Shown here piece after piece: positions 31,992 to 39,936 of a stretch of 53,740 nt of DNA; the first letter of the stretch is position 1; each line of letters opens with the position of its first letter. The translations under genes and the position numbers were made by a program. The stretch spans positions 1 to 53,740 of the forward strand of contig DASUYB010000098.1 in the NCBI GenBank assembly GCA_036377595.1, written 5' to 3'. The notes under the pieces were generated by a model. The model worked only from the letters and a program-made list of their open reading frames with translations. It was not told the DNA's origin and made no database searches. The DNA is from Longimicrobium sp. GTDB taxonomy: Bacteria; Gemmatimonadota; Gemmatimonadetes; Longimicrobiales; Longimicrobiaceae.

Positions 31992-32489
31992 ATGAAGCCG
32001 ACCCGCATCGCCTGCCTGCTCGCCGCTCCAATGCTCCTCGCCGCACCGCGGGGCGATGCCCATCCCGCCGCGGTGCAGCGGCCCGGGACCATCTGTCCGG
32101 ATCCCGCCCATCCGTGCGGCGGCTTCCAGGCGCACGACCTCACCTTCGTGCCGCCGCGGGACGGCATCCCCCGCGACGAGTTCCGCTCCGAGCCGTTCTA
32201 CGCCGTGATCCTGCGCAGCGGCGCGCGCTGCTCGATCCCGGAGCGCGAGCGGCTGGCCGTCCAGGCGCTGTTCCCCCGCCGCAAGGTGTTCTCGCACCGC
32301 TTCTTCTGCGACGAGATCGTCGAGAACAACATCACCTACACGAACGTGGACGAGAACCTGGCGTTCCTGGCGGTCTATGCCGGGAAGACGCGCGAGGAGG
32401 CCGCGGCCTTCCTGCGCTCGGTCAACGCGATGCGCCGCTTCCCCGGCGCGAACTTGCGGAGGATGCAGGCGGTGCTGGTGTACGACTGA
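31992..32489 (+). CDS. Hypothetical exported protein
   Basis: 165 aa from ATG 31992. A signal peptide is likely: MKPTRIACLLAAPMLLAA with a cleavage near GDAHP-A. The mature part has four Cys in two short loops (CPDPAHPC and RCSIPERE), FFCDEIVENN, and a C-terminal SVNAMRRFPGANLRR segment that recalls the ends of SPOR-like or septal-ring proteins only superficially. I do not recognise a family. It lies convergent to the GNAT gene. Confidence 0.7.
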   Translation: MKPTRIACLLAAPMLLAAPRGDAHPAAVQRPGTICPDPAHPCGGFQAHDLTFVPPRDGIPRDEFRSEPFYAVILRSGARCSIPERERLAVQALFPRRKVFSHRFFCDEIVENNITYTNVDENLAFLAVYAGKTREEAAAFLRSVNAMRRFPGANLRRMQAVLVYD

Positions 32490-32526
32490 TATGAGATGGG
32501 CGGGGAGAAGGCGGGAGGAAGAATCG

Positions 32527-32961
32527 TCAGGCGTTCGAGTCGCCGGTGAGGTTGCGGGACATGATCAGGAGATCGTCGCGCGCGTGCCAGCCGATCCGCC
32601 GCCAGAACGCCTGCCCCGCTTGGTTGTGGTGATAGACCATCAGGTGGCACTTGGCGATGCCATCGCCGCGGAGGCCGGCGAGGCAGCGCTCCACCAGCGC
32701 CGCCCCGATCCCCCGGCGCCGGTGCGACGCGGCGACGGCCAGGTGGTGCAGATACCCCCGTCTCCCGTCGTGGCCGCACAGCACCGCGCCCACCATCCGC
32801 CCGTCCTCGCGCGCGACGATGCTGAGGCCGGGGTTGCGGGCCAGGTACCGCGCCAGCTCTCCCGGCTCGTCCGCGCCGCGTAGCCCGACGCCCTCCGACG
32901 CGCTCCACAGCGCGAGCGCCTCGGGGATGTCGTCCGCCGTCATCGGCGCGTATCGGGTCAT
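32527..32961 (-). CDS. GNAT family N-acetyltransferase
   Basis: 144 aa from ATG 32961; the longer open frame upstream runs through a repeat and is not part of the gene. GNAT fold: VGAVLCGHDGRRGYLHHLAVAAS followed by acetyl-CoA binding RRRGIGAALVERCLAGL (the R/QxxGxG/A motif), then MVYHHNQAGQAFWRRIGW typical of the C-terminal strand. It acetylates an amine on a small molecule or protein; the substrate cannot be told. It follows ftsY on the same strand across a repeat-filled gap. Confidence 0.85.
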   Translation of the reverse strand: MTRYAPMTADDIPEALALWSASEGVGLRGADEPGELARYLARNPGLSIVAREDGRMVGAVLCGHDGRRGYLHHLAVAASHRRRGIGAALVERCLAGLRGDGIAKCHLMVYHHNQAGQAFWRRIGWHARDDLLIMSRNLTGDSNA

Positions 32962-33011
32962 CGCGGACGGGATTCCGGTGGCGGGATGTGGATCACCCGT
33001 CGGCGTCGGCC

Positions 33012-33120
33012 AGATCCTTCGGCCGCGCCAGGTGCTTTCGTGGACGCGGCTCGCGTGCGGCGCGGCCTCAGGATGACATCCTACTGGGCACTGGGCACTG
33101 GGCACTGGGAACTCAGCACT
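33012..33120. repeat. Dispersed repeat plus GGGCACT word array
   Basis: 33012-33078: AGATCCTTCGGCCGCGCC with a near-complementary GGCGCGGCCTCAGGATGACA. 33083-33120: ACTGGGC reiterated in one arm only. Both families recur elsewhere (45747-45810; 41611-41731). The element sits between ftsY and the GNAT gene. Confidence 0.65.
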
Positions 33121-34049
33121 CAAGCCCCCAGCACTTCCTCCGCGAACTCCTTCACCTCGAAGGGAAGGAGGTCGTCCATGGTCTCGCCGACGCCGACGAA
33201 CTTCACGGGGATGTCGAACTCCTCCTTCAGCGCCACCACGATCCCGCCCTTGGCCGTGCCGTCGAGCTTGGTGAGGATGATGCCGGTGAGCGGCAGCGTC
33301 TGCTGGAAGGTGCGGATCTGCGCCATACCGTTCTGGCCCACGGTGGCGTCGAGCACGATCAGCGTCTCGTGCGGCGCGCCCTCCAGCTTCTTGCCGATCA
33401 CGCGGTGCACCTTCTCCAACTCCTTCATCAGGTCGCCCTGCGTGTGCAGCCGGCCGGCGGTGTCGATGATCACCACGTCGGCGCCGGTGGCCTGCGCCTG
33501 CTCGATGGCGTCGAACGCCACGGCGGCGGGGTCGCGGCCGGGCTCGGCGTCCACGAAGTCGGCGCCTACGCGGTCGGCCCAGCGCTTGAGCTGCTCGATG
33601 GCGCCCGCGCGGAAGGTGTCGCCCGCCGCCAGCAGCACCTTGCGCCCCTGCCGCTGCAGCCGGTGCGCCAGCTTGGCGATGGACGTCGTCTTCCCCACGC
33701 CGTTGACCCCGACCACCAGGAAGACGGTGGGGCCCGCGTCGTAGTCGAAGCGCAGCGCCGTGTCGGAGCGGCCGGCGGAGAGGATCTGCGTGATCTCGTC
33801 CTTCACCGCGCGCTCGAAGTCCTGCTGCGACCGGGCCACGCCGCGCTGCGCCAGCGTCTCGACCACCTGCACCAGCCGCAGCGTGGCGGGGACGCCGAAG
33901 TCGGCGGCGATCAGCGTCTCTTCCAGCCGCTCCAGCGACCCGTCGTCCATCCCCTTGACGAGCACCGACACGTCGGTGAGCGCCACGTCGACGATGCGGT
34001 CCCAGAGCGACTTCCTACCTTCTTCCCTGCGGCGAAACAGGCGCGCCAT
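33120..34049 (-). CDS. ftsY: SRP receptor FtsY
   Basis: 309 aa. Docks the signal-recognition particle to the inner membrane. NG domain is complete: four-helix N domain with LEETLIAADFGVPATLRL, G1 GVNGVGKTTSIAKL, G2 DTFRAGAIEQL, G3 DTAGRLHTQ, G4 TKLDGTAKGG, and a C-terminal FVGVGETMDDLLPFEV. The N-terminal A domain is very short (MARLFRRREEGRKS), with a basic stretch for membrane contact. Single-gene unit. Confidence 0.97.
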   Translation of the reverse strand: MARLFRRREEGRKSLWDRIVDVALTDVSVLVKGMDDGSLERLEETLIAADFGVPATLRLVQVVETLAQRGVARSQQDFERAVKDEITQILSAGRSDTALRFDYDAGPTVFLVVGVNGVGKTTSIAKLAHRLQRQGRKVLLAAGDTFRAGAIEQLKRWADRVGADFVDAEPGRDPAAVAFDAIEQAQATGADVVIIDTAGRLHTQGDLMKELEKVHRVIGKKLEGAPHETLIVLDATVGQNGMAQIRTFQQTLPLTGIILTKLDGTAKGGIVVALKEEFDIPVKFVGVGETMDDLLPFEVKEFAEEVLGA

Positions 34050-34217
34050 CTTCCAATCCCCAATGCTATTCTGCGGATGCGAAAACGCCCCTCGCGGGGC
34101 GGGCGCACAATCTACAACGCACGGTGGCGATGCACACTCTCTTCAGGGTAAGAGCGTCGACATGTCTGGTGCGTACGCTACTTCCGATGTAGCTTCGAGC
34201 TCCTGGGAAAGGGGAAG

Positions 34218-34418
34218 ATGAAGAACGAGATCGAGGACTTCGTGGACGAGGGCGAGGAGCTGATCGCCGAGGTACGCGCGGCTCGCCACCGGATCTCCGA
34301 GCGCTTCGGACACGATCCGTACAAGCTCGTCGCGTACTACATGGAGCGGCAGAAGGCGCACGCCGAGCGGTTGATTCGCGCGCCGGAAGATGCTCGGACG
34401 GCGATATCCGCCGGGTAG
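34218..34418 (+). CDS. Small conserved-pattern protein, antitoxin-like
   Basis: 66 aa with ribosome site GGGGAAG before the ATG. The sequence EVRAARHRISERFGHDPYKL followed by VAYYMERQ fits the small helical proteins with an (E)xRxxRxxIxxxxGxD pattern that accompany toxins in other genomes. No toxin is next to it. Its terminator is the strong hairpin at 34443-34477. Function unassigned; antitoxin-like is only an analogy. Confidence 0.7.
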   Translation: MKNEIEDFVDEGEELIAEVRAARHRISERFGHDPYKLVAYYMERQKAHAERLIRAPEDARTAISAG

Positions 34419-34442
34419 AGCGTCAACTCGTGCGTCCTGTAG

Positions 34443-34477
34443 ATCGCCCCCGCCCGGGATGCCCGGGCGGGGGCGAT
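34443..34477. terminator. 16-bp stem terminator between convergent genes
   Basis: A perfect 16-bp stem (ATCGCCCCCGCCCGGG and its complement) with a 3-base ATG loop, followed by TTTC on the plus strand. It separates the small protein gene (+) from the orphan precursor P3 (-). Confidence 0.82.
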
Positions 34478-34499
34478 TTCGTGGTCTGCGCGCCGGCCC

Positions 34500-34733
34500 C
34501 TAGCAGCGGGGGAAGAAGGTATCGCAGCCCGTCTGGGTGCACGTGCAGGTGCCGAAGCAGGTGTCGTTCGGCGTCTGGCACTGGGGCTTCGAAACGCCGC
34601 AGTCCGGGTAGCCGGTGCACCATTCGGACTCGATGGTGTCGTTGCCGCGCACGGTGCCGACCCGGCCGTGCGCGTCGCCCGTCGCGAACGAATCCACCTT
34701 CAGGGTGTCGATCTTCAGCGCCAGCTTGGCCAT
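34500..34733 (-). CDS. Orphan RiPP precursor P3, pinensin-type leader
   Basis: 77 aa; ribosome site GGAGGAA before ATG. The leader KLALKIDTLKVDSF (3-16) has the same pattern as the operon precursors about 15 kb to the left. A shared spacer AHGRVGTVRGNDT follows, then a core with eight Cys: WCTGYPDC, GVSKPQCQTP, TCFGTCTCTQTGCD, FFPRC. It is 53 bp from the paralogue P4. There are no biosynthetic genes within 9 kb, so it probably relies on the enzymes at 12-24 kb or on a locus elsewhere. Thr content near Cys fits lanthionine chemistry. Confidence 0.83.
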   Translation of the reverse strand: MAKLALKIDTLKVDSFATGDAHGRVGTVRGNDTIESEWCTGYPDCGVSKPQCQTPNDTCFGTCTCTQTGCDTFFPRC

Positions 34734-34785
34734 GAGTTCCTCCGGTGAGGGAAGTGACTGTCACGATCGCGTGGCGGCATCCCGG

Positions 34786-35016
34786 TCAGCAGTTGGGCGC
34801 GATGGTATCGCAGTTCTCGGTGCAGCCGCAGGTGCCGTAGCAGGTGCGGCGGGGCGTCTGGCAGCCGTGCTGCGAGACGCCGCAGTCCGGGTACCCGGTG
34901 CACCATTCCGTCTCCACCGTGTCGTTGCCGCGCACGGTGCCGACCCGGCCGTGCGCGTTCCCGGTGTCGAACGAGTCGACGCTCAGGTTGTCCAGTTTTA
35001 GTCCCAGCTTCCGCAT
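34786..35016 (-). CDS. Orphan RiPP precursor P4, paralogue of P3
   Basis: 76 aa from ATG 35016 with AAGGAGG at an ideal distance; an in-frame upstream ATG (35064) lacks one. Leader KLGLKLDNLSVDSF (3-16), then AHGRVGTVRGNDT as in P3. Core: WCTGYPDC, GVSQHGCQTP, TCYGTCGCTENCD, IAPNC, eight Cys aligned with P3. Conserved Cys, Pro, Gly and leader but changed loop residues suggest selection for the scaffold with diversification between rings. The 35017-35286 gap carries an AT-rich stretch (about 35085-35120) that may be the promoter for both genes. Confidence 0.85.
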   Translation of the reverse strand: MRKLGLKLDNLSVDSFDTGNAHGRVGTVRGNDTVETEWCTGYPDCGVSQHGCQTPRRTCYGTCGCTENCDTIAPNC

Positions 35017-35286
35017 CGTTGCCTCCTTGTGGGAGAGACGGTCGAAGAGCGTACACGGCTGCAAAGTCGGTGCCGCGCCTAATGCGTCTTCAAGATTACA
35101 GATGTATACAGGTTAGGCGACGAAACAGCTGGCGCTCGGAAGATACGGGCAGATGTGGGGTGCCAACGGCGAGGAGGATGGCTAGGGAGCAGTTCCGCGT
35201 AGTTCTCCGCGCCCTCCGCGTCTCCGCGTGAGGCCTGTCCGTCTTCGTTCAGCGCGGATGCGTCGGCAACGCGCACACGAGCTCGA

Positions 35287-37356
35287 TCACCAGCCGCTGC
35301 CGAGCTTCACCTCGAGGCCGGCGTAGATGGAGCGGCCGGGGCCCGGCTCGTAGTAGCGGCCGCGCGCGGCGTTGATGACGACGGAGGTGTTGTACTCCAC
35401 GCCGAAGAGGTTGGTGACGCCGACGTTCGGCGACAGGCGGACGCGGCCCAGGCGCAGCTCCGACCATCCGCCGCGCAGGTCCACGGTGGTGTACGCGGGA
35501 GATGCGAGCGCGCCGGTGGAATCCGTGTCGGCCACGGGGGTGCGGCTCTCGTGGCGCACGTCCACGCCTGCGAACGGCCCCGCCGCGCGCGACCAGAACA
35601 CCGTGCCCTCCACCCGGTGCGGCGCGATGCCCGGGACGCGGTTGCCGCTCAGGTCGGTGCCGCCGAGCACGTACGTGCCGAAGCGCGCGTCCGTGTACGT
35701 GTACGCCGCGCGGAGCGTGAGCCCGGCCACCGGCTCGACGCCCGCGCTGGCCTCGATGCCGCGGTGCACGGCGCGGCCGGCGTTGCGGTAGAACTGGCGC
35801 CCGGGAAAGCCGTCGACCTCGAACGGGATCAGCGCGTCGCGGATGCGGGCGCGGTAGGCGGCCAGCTCGCCCCAGGCCGCGCCGCGGCGCGCGCGGGCGC
35901 CCGCCTCGAGGGACGCGGTGCGCTCGGGCCGCAGGTCGGGGTTGAAGCCGCCGGCGCCGCTGGGGCGGTTGGCCAGCTCCGTCGTGGTCGGCGTCTGGAA
36001 GGCGGTGGCCACGTTGCCGTAGAACGCCAGCCACGGCGCGGCCTGCACGCTCACGCCGAGCGTCGGGCTCCACGCGCCCAGGGTGCGCGCCCCGGAGTCG
36101 TCGGGGTCGCCGGTAGTGACAAGACGGTCGCGCACGGAGAAGCGGAAGCGGTCGTAGCGCACAGCGCCCAGCACCGTCGCCGGCCCCGCGTCGGCAGAGA
36201 GGGCGGCGAAGGCGGCGGCGGAGGTCACGCGCTCCACCTGGTCCAACAGGAGTGCGCCGCGCGCGCCCTGCAGGTTCTCGTGGTTCTGGCGGTGGTCGCG
36301 CTGCAGCTCCCACTCGCCGCCGAGCGTCCAGTGCACCACGTCGGCGCCGGTCCACAGCGCGCGCGCCCCGCCCGCCGCGCGGTCCAGGTCGATGAAGCGC
36401 ACGGGGATGGGATTGTCGAGCGAGCGCGCCAGGCCGTAGCCGGTGACCTCGATCGAGCCGGCGCCGAGCGCGTGCTCCCAGGTGAGCCCGAGCTGCCCCT
36501 GGTGCCCCTCCTCGCCCGCCTTCTGGGTGACGTTGGTGGCGACGGCGGCGGTGCGGTCCACGCGCAGGAGCGAGTCGGAGAGCGCGCCGGGGTTCTGCGC
36601 GTCGTAGTGCACCGCGGTGAAGGCCAGCCGCAGCGCGTCCGCCCCGCGGTGCAGGCCCAGGTTGAGCCCCACCTGCGAGTTGTCCGCCGACTGGTGCTCG
36701 CGGTAGCCGCCGTACTTCAGGCGGGTGACGCTCAGGCGGTACGCGGCGGGCCCCGTCGTTCCCCCCGCCCAGCTCTGCAGCCGCAGCAGCCCGTCGGCGC
36801 CGGCGCTGGCGCGGTACTCGGAGCCGAGGGGGACGGGCGGCGGCGGGAGCGTGGAGAGGCGGACCACGCCGCCCGACGCGTTGCCGTACAGCGCGCTGGC
36901 GGGCCCGCGGATCACCTCCGCGCGGCCGATGGAGCCGACGTCGACGTGGTTGAGCGTGGTCTGCCCGTCCGGCATGGTCGCGGGGAGGCCGTCGACCAGC
37001 ACGCGCACGCCGCGCACGCCGAACTGCGCCCGCGCGCCCAGCCCGCGCACCGCGATGCGCTCGCCCAGCGCGTAGTTGAAGCGGTTCTCCACCTGCACGC
37101 CGGGGATGCCGGCCAGCGGCTCGTTCAGCGCCAGCGCCGGCTTCGCGCGCCGCTGCTCCTCGCCGCCGGCGACCGAGACGGCGAAGGGCGCGCGCAGCGG
37201 CGGTACCGGCGTGCGCAGCACGCGAACGGAGAGCGTGTCGATGGCGTAGCGCCGCGCGGTGTCCGCCAACGCGTCCTGCTGCGCCGCGGCGGCGGACGCG
37301 CCCGCGGCCGCCAGCGCCAGCGCGGCGGCGATGGAGCGAAGGGTGATGACCGGCAT
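35287..37356 (-). CDS. TonB-dependent outer-membrane receptor
   Basis: 689 aa. Signal peptide IAAALALAAAGASAAAAQQ. Plug domain with RIAVRGLGARAQFGVRGVRV, LPDGQTTLNHVD-like GLPATMPDGQTTLNHVDVGS, and RAEVIRGPASALYGNASGGV (about 110-190), then a beta-barrel with alternating aromatic strands to the end, where GRYYEPGPGRSIYAGLEVKL forms the last strand. Plug and barrel match CirA/FecA/BtuB-like receptors. The substrate cannot be told; neighbours do not help. The IS66 element lies upstream on the other strand. A recognisable TonB box (about IDTLSVRV) is near residue 42. Confidence 0.92.
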   Translation of the reverse strand: MPVITLRSIAAALALAAAGASAAAAQQDALADTARRYAIDTLSVRVLRTPVPPLRAPFAVSVAGGEEQRRAKPALALNEPLAGIPGVQVENRFNYALGERIAVRGLGARAQFGVRGVRVLVDGLPATMPDGQTTLNHVDVGSIGRAEVIRGPASALYGNASGGVVRLSTLPPPPVPLGSEYRASAGADGLLRLQSWAGGTTGPAAYRLSVTRLKYGGYREHQSADNSQVGLNLGLHRGADALRLAFTAVHYDAQNPGALSDSLLRVDRTAAVATNVTQKAGEEGHQGQLGLTWEHALGAGSIEVTGYGLARSLDNPIPVRFIDLDRAAGGARALWTGADVVHWTLGGEWELQRDHRQNHENLQGARGALLLDQVERVTSAAAFAALSADAGPATVLGAVRYDRFRFSVRDRLVTTGDPDDSGARTLGAWSPTLGVSVQAAPWLAFYGNVATAFQTPTTTELANRPSGAGGFNPDLRPERTASLEAGARARRGAAWGELAAYRARIRDALIPFEVDGFPGRQFYRNAGRAVHRGIEASAGVEPVAGLTLRAAYTYTDARFGTYVLGGTDLSGNRVPGIAPHRVEGTVFWSRAAGPFAGVDVRHESRTPVADTDSTGALASPAYTTVDLRGGWSELRLGRVRLSPNVGVTNLFGVEYNTSVVINAARGRYYEPGPGRSIYAGLEVKLGSGW

Positions 37357-37472
37357 CAGGGATGGACGTCGGGCGTGATCAGGAGACCCGCTCGCGCGCC
37401 GGAGCACGCAAAAGCCGCGCGAGCTGGACACCACTGGGGGAGGCTGTCGGGGAGGGGCGAATGAATTCGCTG

Positions 37473-37631
37473 CAACAACCACACGAAGTCCCCCTGCGGG
37501 GACTACGGGCTTCGGCGCTGTCCAAGCCGCGGCGCTCGGTCCCGACAATCGTGCGAAGCCAGTCGCGAGCACCAACATCCCGGACCAACGAGAGCATGTA
37601 GTCCGCGAAGGCGGACTTCGTGTGGTTGTTG
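37473..37631. repeat. Hairpin repeat R1, left of the IS66 element
   Basis: Arms CAACAACCACACGAAGTCC and GGACTTCGTGTGGTTGTTG are complementary; each arm carries a small GC hairpin (CCCTGCGGGGACTAC; GTAGTCCGCGAAGGCGGAC). R2 (39127-39281) is the same unit inverted. A partial copy lies at 47657-47705. Confidence 0.85.
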
Positions 37632-37637
37632 CCGCGG

Positions 37638-39120
37638 TGTAACCGTTCAGGGGCCATGCGCGAAAGTTGTGGACTTCGTTCATGTTGGCCACTACATATT
37701 GTGGCTCATGAGCATAGTCGAGCAACTCGAGGCCAGCGGCGAGGTACTCTCGCCATCGTTGCGTGCTGCCGTGGAGCAGCAGGAGAGGCTCATCGCCGCC
37801 CTGCAGGAGCGCGTGCGGGAGCTGGAGGCGCGCCTGGCGCAGAACTCGACCAACTCGTCGAAGCCACCGTCGTCGGATCCTCCGGGCCTCGTCCGGCCGG
37901 GAAAGAAGCCGAAGGGAAGGAGGCGTGGCGGCCAGCCGGGGCACCGGGGCCACCACCGCATGCTTCTCCCACCGGAGCGGGTGGGCGAGGTGGTGCAGCA
38001 CGCGCCGGAGGCGTGCGAGCACTGCGGGCATTCGCTGGCGGGTGCGGAGGAAGCGCTTCCGGCGCAGGTGCACCAGACGGTGGAGCTTCCGCCGATCCAC
38101 GCCGAGGTGACGGAGCACCGGCTGAGGTGCCTGCGCTGCCCGAAGTGCTCGGGGCTGACCCGCGCGCCGTTGCCGTCGGGCGGCAAACACTTCGGCCCGC
38201 GGCTGACCGCGCTGGCAGGCGTGCTGGCCGGGCATTACCGGATGAGCCGCCGCTCGGTGCAGGACCTGGTGGGCCGGCTGCTGGATGTGCCGGCGCCGTC
38301 GCTGGGGAGCACGGAAGCCTGCACGCAGGAGACGAGCGCCGCGCTGGAAGCGGCGTACCGGGTGGTGCAGACCGAGGTGAGGGCGAGCTGGCGGGCAGGC
38401 GTCGACGAGACGCCGTGGAAGCTGTGCGGCAGGAAGATGTGGCTGTGGGTGGGCGTGGCCGACCGGGCGACGGCGTTCCACATCGGGCGCAGCCGGGGAA
38501 AGGAGGAGCTGAAGGAGTTCCTGGGCGACTTCGCGGGAATCGTCAGCAGCGACCGCTGGTGCTCCTACCAGGCCTGCGCGAAACGGCAGCTCTGCTGGGC
38601 GCACCTGATCCGGAACTTCCGGAAGCTCGCGCTGCGGGGCGGCATGGCGGCGGAGTTCGCGGCCGAGGGCGAGAAGATCTGCGACCGGGTCTTCGAGCGC
38701 TGGCGAAGCCACCAGGAAGGAACGCTGGCGCGGGACGAGCTGAAACGCGGGATGGCCCGCATCCGGGCGTCCTTCCGGCGTCTGGTCGAAGGCGGCGCGA
38801 AATCGATCAACAACCGGGTCGCACGCATGTGCCGCAACCTGCTGAAGCTGTGGGAATCGCTGTGGACCTTCCTCGACGAGCCGGTCGAGCCGACCAACAA
38901 CGCGGCCGAGCGCGCGCTGCGGAAGGCCGTGCTGTGGCGCAAGAGCAGCTTCGGCAGCCAGAGCGAAGCCGGGCTGCGCTACGCCGAGCGCATCCTCTCG
39001 ATCAGCGCGACCTGTCAGCAACAAGGAATTCATCCGCTCGACTTTGTAGCTCGCTCCATCGCAGCCCTGCGTGCTGGCACCCCCGCGCCCACGATTCTGC
39101 CGACCAACTGAACGGTTACA
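37638..39120 (+). mobile_element. IS66-family insertion sequence, single-gene type
   Basis: 1483 bp between TGTAACCGTTCAG (37638) and CTGAACGGTTACA (39108-39120). Inverted identity continues outward into the R1/R2 hairpins with one mismatch, so the true end is uncertain and could reach 37458/39303. No TnpA/TnpB genes are present and no 8-bp target duplication is visible at the inner ends. Confidence 0.82.
37708..39111 (+). CDS. IS66-type DDE transposase (TnpC-like)
   Basis: 467 aa from ATG 37708; an in-frame GTG at 37669 is a possible earlier start. Typical IS66 order: leucine-rich coiled coil (AALQERVRELEARLAQNSTN), SSKPPSSDPPG linker, Arg-rich GQPGHRGHH, a CxxC zinc-ribbon (EHCGHSL and RCPKC), then catalytic D in VDETPWK, D in SSDRWCSYQ, and E in PTNNAAERALRKAV. 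All three acidic residues are present, so it looks active. TnpA and TnpB, normally encoded before it, are missing; such one-gene IS66 variants exist. Confidence 0.93.
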   Translation: MSIVEQLEASGEVLSPSLRAAVEQQERLIAALQERVRELEARLAQNSTNSSKPPSSDPPGLVRPGKKPKGRRRGGQPGHRGHHRMLLPPERVGEVVQHAPEACEHCGHSLAGAEEALPAQVHQTVELPPIHAEVTEHRLRCLRCPKCSGLTRAPLPSGGKHFGPRLTALAGVLAGHYRMSRRSVQDLVGRLLDVPAPSLGSTEACTQETSAALEAAYRVVQTEVRASWRAGVDETPWKLCGRKMWLWVGVADRATAFHIGRSRGKEELKEFLGDFAGIVSSDRWCSYQACAKRQLCWAHLIRNFRKLALRGGMAAEFAAEGEKICDRVFERWRSHQEGTLARDELKRGMARIRASFRRLVEGGAKSINNRVARMCRNLLKLWESLWTFLDEPVEPTNNAAERALRKAVLWRKSSFGSQSEAGLRYAERILSISATCQQQGIHPLDFVARSIAALRAGTPAPTILPTN

Positions 39121-39126
39121 TCGCGG

Positions 39127-39281
39127 CAACAACCACACGAAGTCCGCCTTCGCGGACTACCGGCTCTGGTGAGGACGCGACAGCGGCGCTCGCAACGAGC
39201 ATCCATTGCGTGCCCCGAGCGCCGCCGTCTCGTCGGCACCGAAGGCAGTAGTCCCCGAAGGGGGACTTCGTGTGGTTGTTG
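39127..39281. repeat. Hairpin repeat R2, right of the IS66 element
   Basis: Inverse of R1: its left arm is the exact complement of R1's right arm (CAACAACCACACGAAGTCCG...), its right arm nearly that of R1's left. Internal loops of R1 and R2 differ in sequence. Nested palindromes flank the IS symmetrically. Confidence 0.85.
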
Positions 39282-39327
39282 CTGCGAATTTATTCGCCCC
39301 CTTCTTCCCCCCAATTCTTTCCCCTAA

Positions 39328-39843
39328 TCACCCCTCCACCAGCCACACGACGTGGTTGATCTCGGGGGCGATCAACTTCTCCCAGGCCAGCTTGACCGCG
39401 GCGGGGGAGCCGGGGAGGGAAAAGACGACGCGGCCGCGATGGACGCCCGCCGTGGCGCGCGAGAGCATGGCCGCGGCGCCGACCTGCTCCCAGCTCAGCA
39501 TCCGGAACAGTTCGCCGAAGCCGGGGAGCGGCTTCTCGATCATCCGCGACAGCACGTCGTAGGTGGTGTCGCGCGGCGCGATCCCCGTTCCGCCGTTGAA
39601 GACAATCACGCGCGCGCCACCCGTCACCATCTCCTCCAGCGCGGCGGCGACCAGGTCCGGCTCGTCGCGGATCACGCGGTAGCCCGCGGCTTCGTGCCCC
39701 GCGGCGGCGATGGCGTTGCGGAGCCAGCGCCCGTTCGTGTCCGTCTCCTCCGTCCGCGAGTCGCTGACGGTGACGACGGCGATGGGGACGGGTCCCCGCG
39801 CATCCGCCGCGCGGTGATGGCGCTCGCTGCTCTCGCTCGTCAT
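39328..39843 (-). CDS. moaB: Molybdopterin biosynthesis protein MoaB/Mog-like
   Basis: 171 aa from ATG 39843 (ribosome site AGGGAGGGG). MoCF-binding domain: [37 protein letters not shown] (the GGTG phosphate loop), [20 protein letters not shown], and [18 protein letters not shown]. It adenylates molybdopterin before molybdenum insertion in MoCo synthesis. MoaB and Mog are hard to separate by sequence; length fits MoaB. The stop lies next to the IS-flanking repeat. Confidence 0.93.
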   Translation of the reverse strand: MTSESSERHHRAADARGPVPIAVVTVSDSRTEETDTNGRWLRNAIAAAGHEAAGYRVIRDEPDLVAAALEEMVTGGARVIVFNGGTGIAPRDTTYDVLSRMIEKPLPGFGELFRMLSWEQVGAAAMLSRATAGVHRGRVVFSLPGSPAAVKLAWEKLIAPEINHVVWLVEG

Positions 39844-39936
39844 CGCCCCTCCCTCTGCTTTGCGGGACCCCGCCGCCGCGCTACATTCGGTGCAACGAAC
39901 ACCCACCATCGCCGATCGTCACCCCGCCCGCCGCGA

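Noticed and set aside
35287-39138. 1283-codon frame joining the IS shadow and the TonB receptor
   Set aside because: Its first 590 codons oppose the IS66 transposase; the signal peptide marks the receptor start at 37356.
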